This document shows, piece after piece, positions 59,601-62,600 of a DNA stretch of 64,000 nucleotides. The stretch is from the NCBI RefSeq assembly GCF_954871325.1, contig NC_088776.1, forward strand, positions 24,662,508 through 24,726,507, written 5' to 3'. The notes beneath the pieces are model-generated. The model saw only the letters and a list, made by a program, of their open reading frames with translations, was not told the DNA's origin and made no database searches. A program made the translations under genes and the position numbers. Every line of letters starts with the position of its first letter. The first letter of the stretch is position 1. The DNA comes from Gordionus sp. m RMFG-2023. Lineage: Eukaryota; Nematomorpha; Gordioida; Chordodea; Parachordodidae.

Positions 59601-62600
59601 CCGCGGGCCAGCCTGGCCCATGAAGGTCTCTGTTGCTTACTCGAATGAAATTATATCAGAATTATATTTATTAACCCCCCCCCCTCCCATTTATAGAAAA
59701 TAAGTCGTTTAGAGACCACTTGCAACCAACTGCGATGTCAACTTTCAAATAGATCGAACGATCTCATCAATTTTACCAGTCCCTTCAATTATTTTGATAA
59801 GGATTTAACCTGTTTCGTCGACTCCTTATCCATTGATACTAATGGTTATGCTGCTAAAAGTACTTCCTCAAAAACTGGTTGGGATCTCATCAGAGCTCTG
59901 ACACAAGGTATACTTTATCAGGACCTTAAGTACCCGTTAGGTGGCTTCATTCAACCTTTCATAGCCTACACTCAACATAATTTTTGCGAGGAAGAAAGTT
60001 CACTATACATTCAAACACACGTATTTGTTAAGTGCAAATTTAATACACCTACATATTGCGATTCTTGCTCAGAACTTTTGTGGGGAGTTATTAAGACAGG
60101 TACATTTTTTATATATGTTTATAAAATTGACAACTTAATATTTTCCTTAGAGACATCAGCAAGCTTGGAGCGGGCCGTAAAATGGTATAATTTTTAAAAT
60201 TCGGCCCATGCTTTACCTAAAAATAATTTTTTTTTTTACAAAACCTGGGTAGAACAATATACAAATTTATTTAACATTGTAAAAATCCGGGGCAATCATT
60301 AATCTTAAAAAAAATCCGGGTCGCGCCTTAAAATATTTTTTAATCCACCGGGTTTTAAATTATCTATGGATTTCTGAAATAGATTTAAATATACTTATAA
60401 GAGATTTCCACTTACATTTTATTATTATTTTTTTTAAAAAATATTTTCAATTTCGCAGGTTTTCAATGCAAATATTGCGCTTACAAATGTCACGAAAAAT
60501 GTAAAAATTCAATTCTACTCATTAAAACTCATTGTCCACGCGTTTCCGATAGTTCTTCTTTATCTGCAATAACCAAATCTATGCAAGATAGAACTTTAGA
60601 AGGCAATATTAACAACAGTAAAATTAAAAAGTCTATTTTATATATCCATGTAATTTACTACGTGTACTTTATATCGGATAACTTCGTTTTATTGTTATAG
60701 GCTTTTAACATTTCGATCATTTTATTTACGGAAGAGTAATTTTTACATGCCCTATCTTGAATATTAATAGAGGAATAAGAACTATATTTTAATGCACAAA
60801 AAACATTTAAAATAGATTTTTTAAGGCTCGAAAATATAAAATTAAGCATTAAACCAACCTTAAGTCTAAGAAAATTACTCATCTAGTCCATTAATATAAA
60901 ATTTTATACCAGGCCCTTAGAAAAATAAAATTTATACCCCCCCTCCCCATGATTAAAAAAAATTCAGGCATCACGCGCAATTGGAAAATATAGCCTAGAA
61001 AGAGTTTTATAAAAAAAATATTTAAGCCCACGGCAAATATATCATAATACCAAAACAACCCCAATTATATACTTTATTTACATATGATAATGGATAAGAT
61101 TGGAAATTCAAATAAGAACAAACATTATGTTATTAATTATATCTAAAAAATCCATATAAAAATAAGATTATAGGTTAATATTATCAATATTTGGCGAAAA
61201 ATGCTTTTGTGTTCATTTGCAATAGTATTTATAAATGACTATAAATAATATATGATTACTCCAGGCATGTAAAAATTTAATTTATAAAAGAAGTTTTCAT
61301 ATCTTTAATACAATAAATTTAAATAAAATATATATAAATATATATTGAACAAATTTTAAATAAATAATAACTTTACCAAGCTCTGCCTTTTAAAAAATAT
61401 TGTCCAGCCGAATACTCCTAATTTTAATAGGGACCCCGCTTATATTCCAAAAATAAAAATATTTTGAAATAAACCCCATTACAATTACCCCCAATGCTAC
61501 TTACTTATTCCATCCTCATTATCAAGGCTAACATCTTGCGAATAATAAATTTGATAAGCATATGATTTAATTTTTTAAAAATAGGATTTCTGCAGGGTGG
61601 TAATTATTTTATCTTGGCGGATATATTAAATTTTCGATGTAAAAGCTATTACCTTGATAGGAAATATGTGGAATGAGGTAAAATCTATATACATTAATCA
61701 GATGTCGGCATCAAGCTTGATGAAAATCTTGCCACCTTACTCTAGTGAAGTGGATAATCATAGTAACCCTTTTAAGCTCAACTTCTTTAAAAAAAATGAG
61801 TCCCTTTTAGGTAAAATTCGTATAAAGTGCTATCGATTTCACGTTTATTGAAAAATAATTAATGAAATAAAATTTAAGAGTTTAAAAAGAATTCCCATAT
61901 ATTTTTTACCCCTATTATATTGGATCGGTAAATTTAGAACAAATAACCGCTAAACCTATTTTTAAAAAAAGAATGATTCGATCAGATATTAAAATGTCTA
62001 CATCATCCACTAATGGGTATGCAGAAGAGAGAAAACATGAATTGAAATTTGGAAATATACATATATTGCTGTTTTACATTTTCTTTTGAAAATTCCTGGA
62101 CGCTATTAAATTCTCTCCTCTAGCACGAACTTCATCATATTCATAGATTAAATTGATGTTTAAATTGAATTTATTTAGTTTTAGATATTTAAGTCATAAA
62201 CCTTTATGGGCCTAGATTTTTTGACCAGGCCCACTAGTAAAAAAATTTATGGGCTTAAACCCGGTTCATTAGTATTAAAAAAATTTCTAAGCACATAATA
62301 AGTTTCAAAAATCTTGCCCAGGCCGTATCCAAAAATTTAGTTTATTGTATTAAATGAAAATAAGCAATATTTCAGTGTATTTAGACAATCATTTTGTTTG
62401 CAGTTCTGCAATTTATCATTATTAAAAGAGAGAAATTGCAATAATTTTTAAGTTATCAACTGTTTTAAATAAACTAAATTTAAATGAAGAATTTTTAGGC
62501 CTAAAAAAAGTCTATGTCCTAACCACGCCTAAGGCTCGGGTCGGATCAAACTTCATACAGCCCGCGCAGGGCTCTACCCATACACTGCCCATAAGCTGCA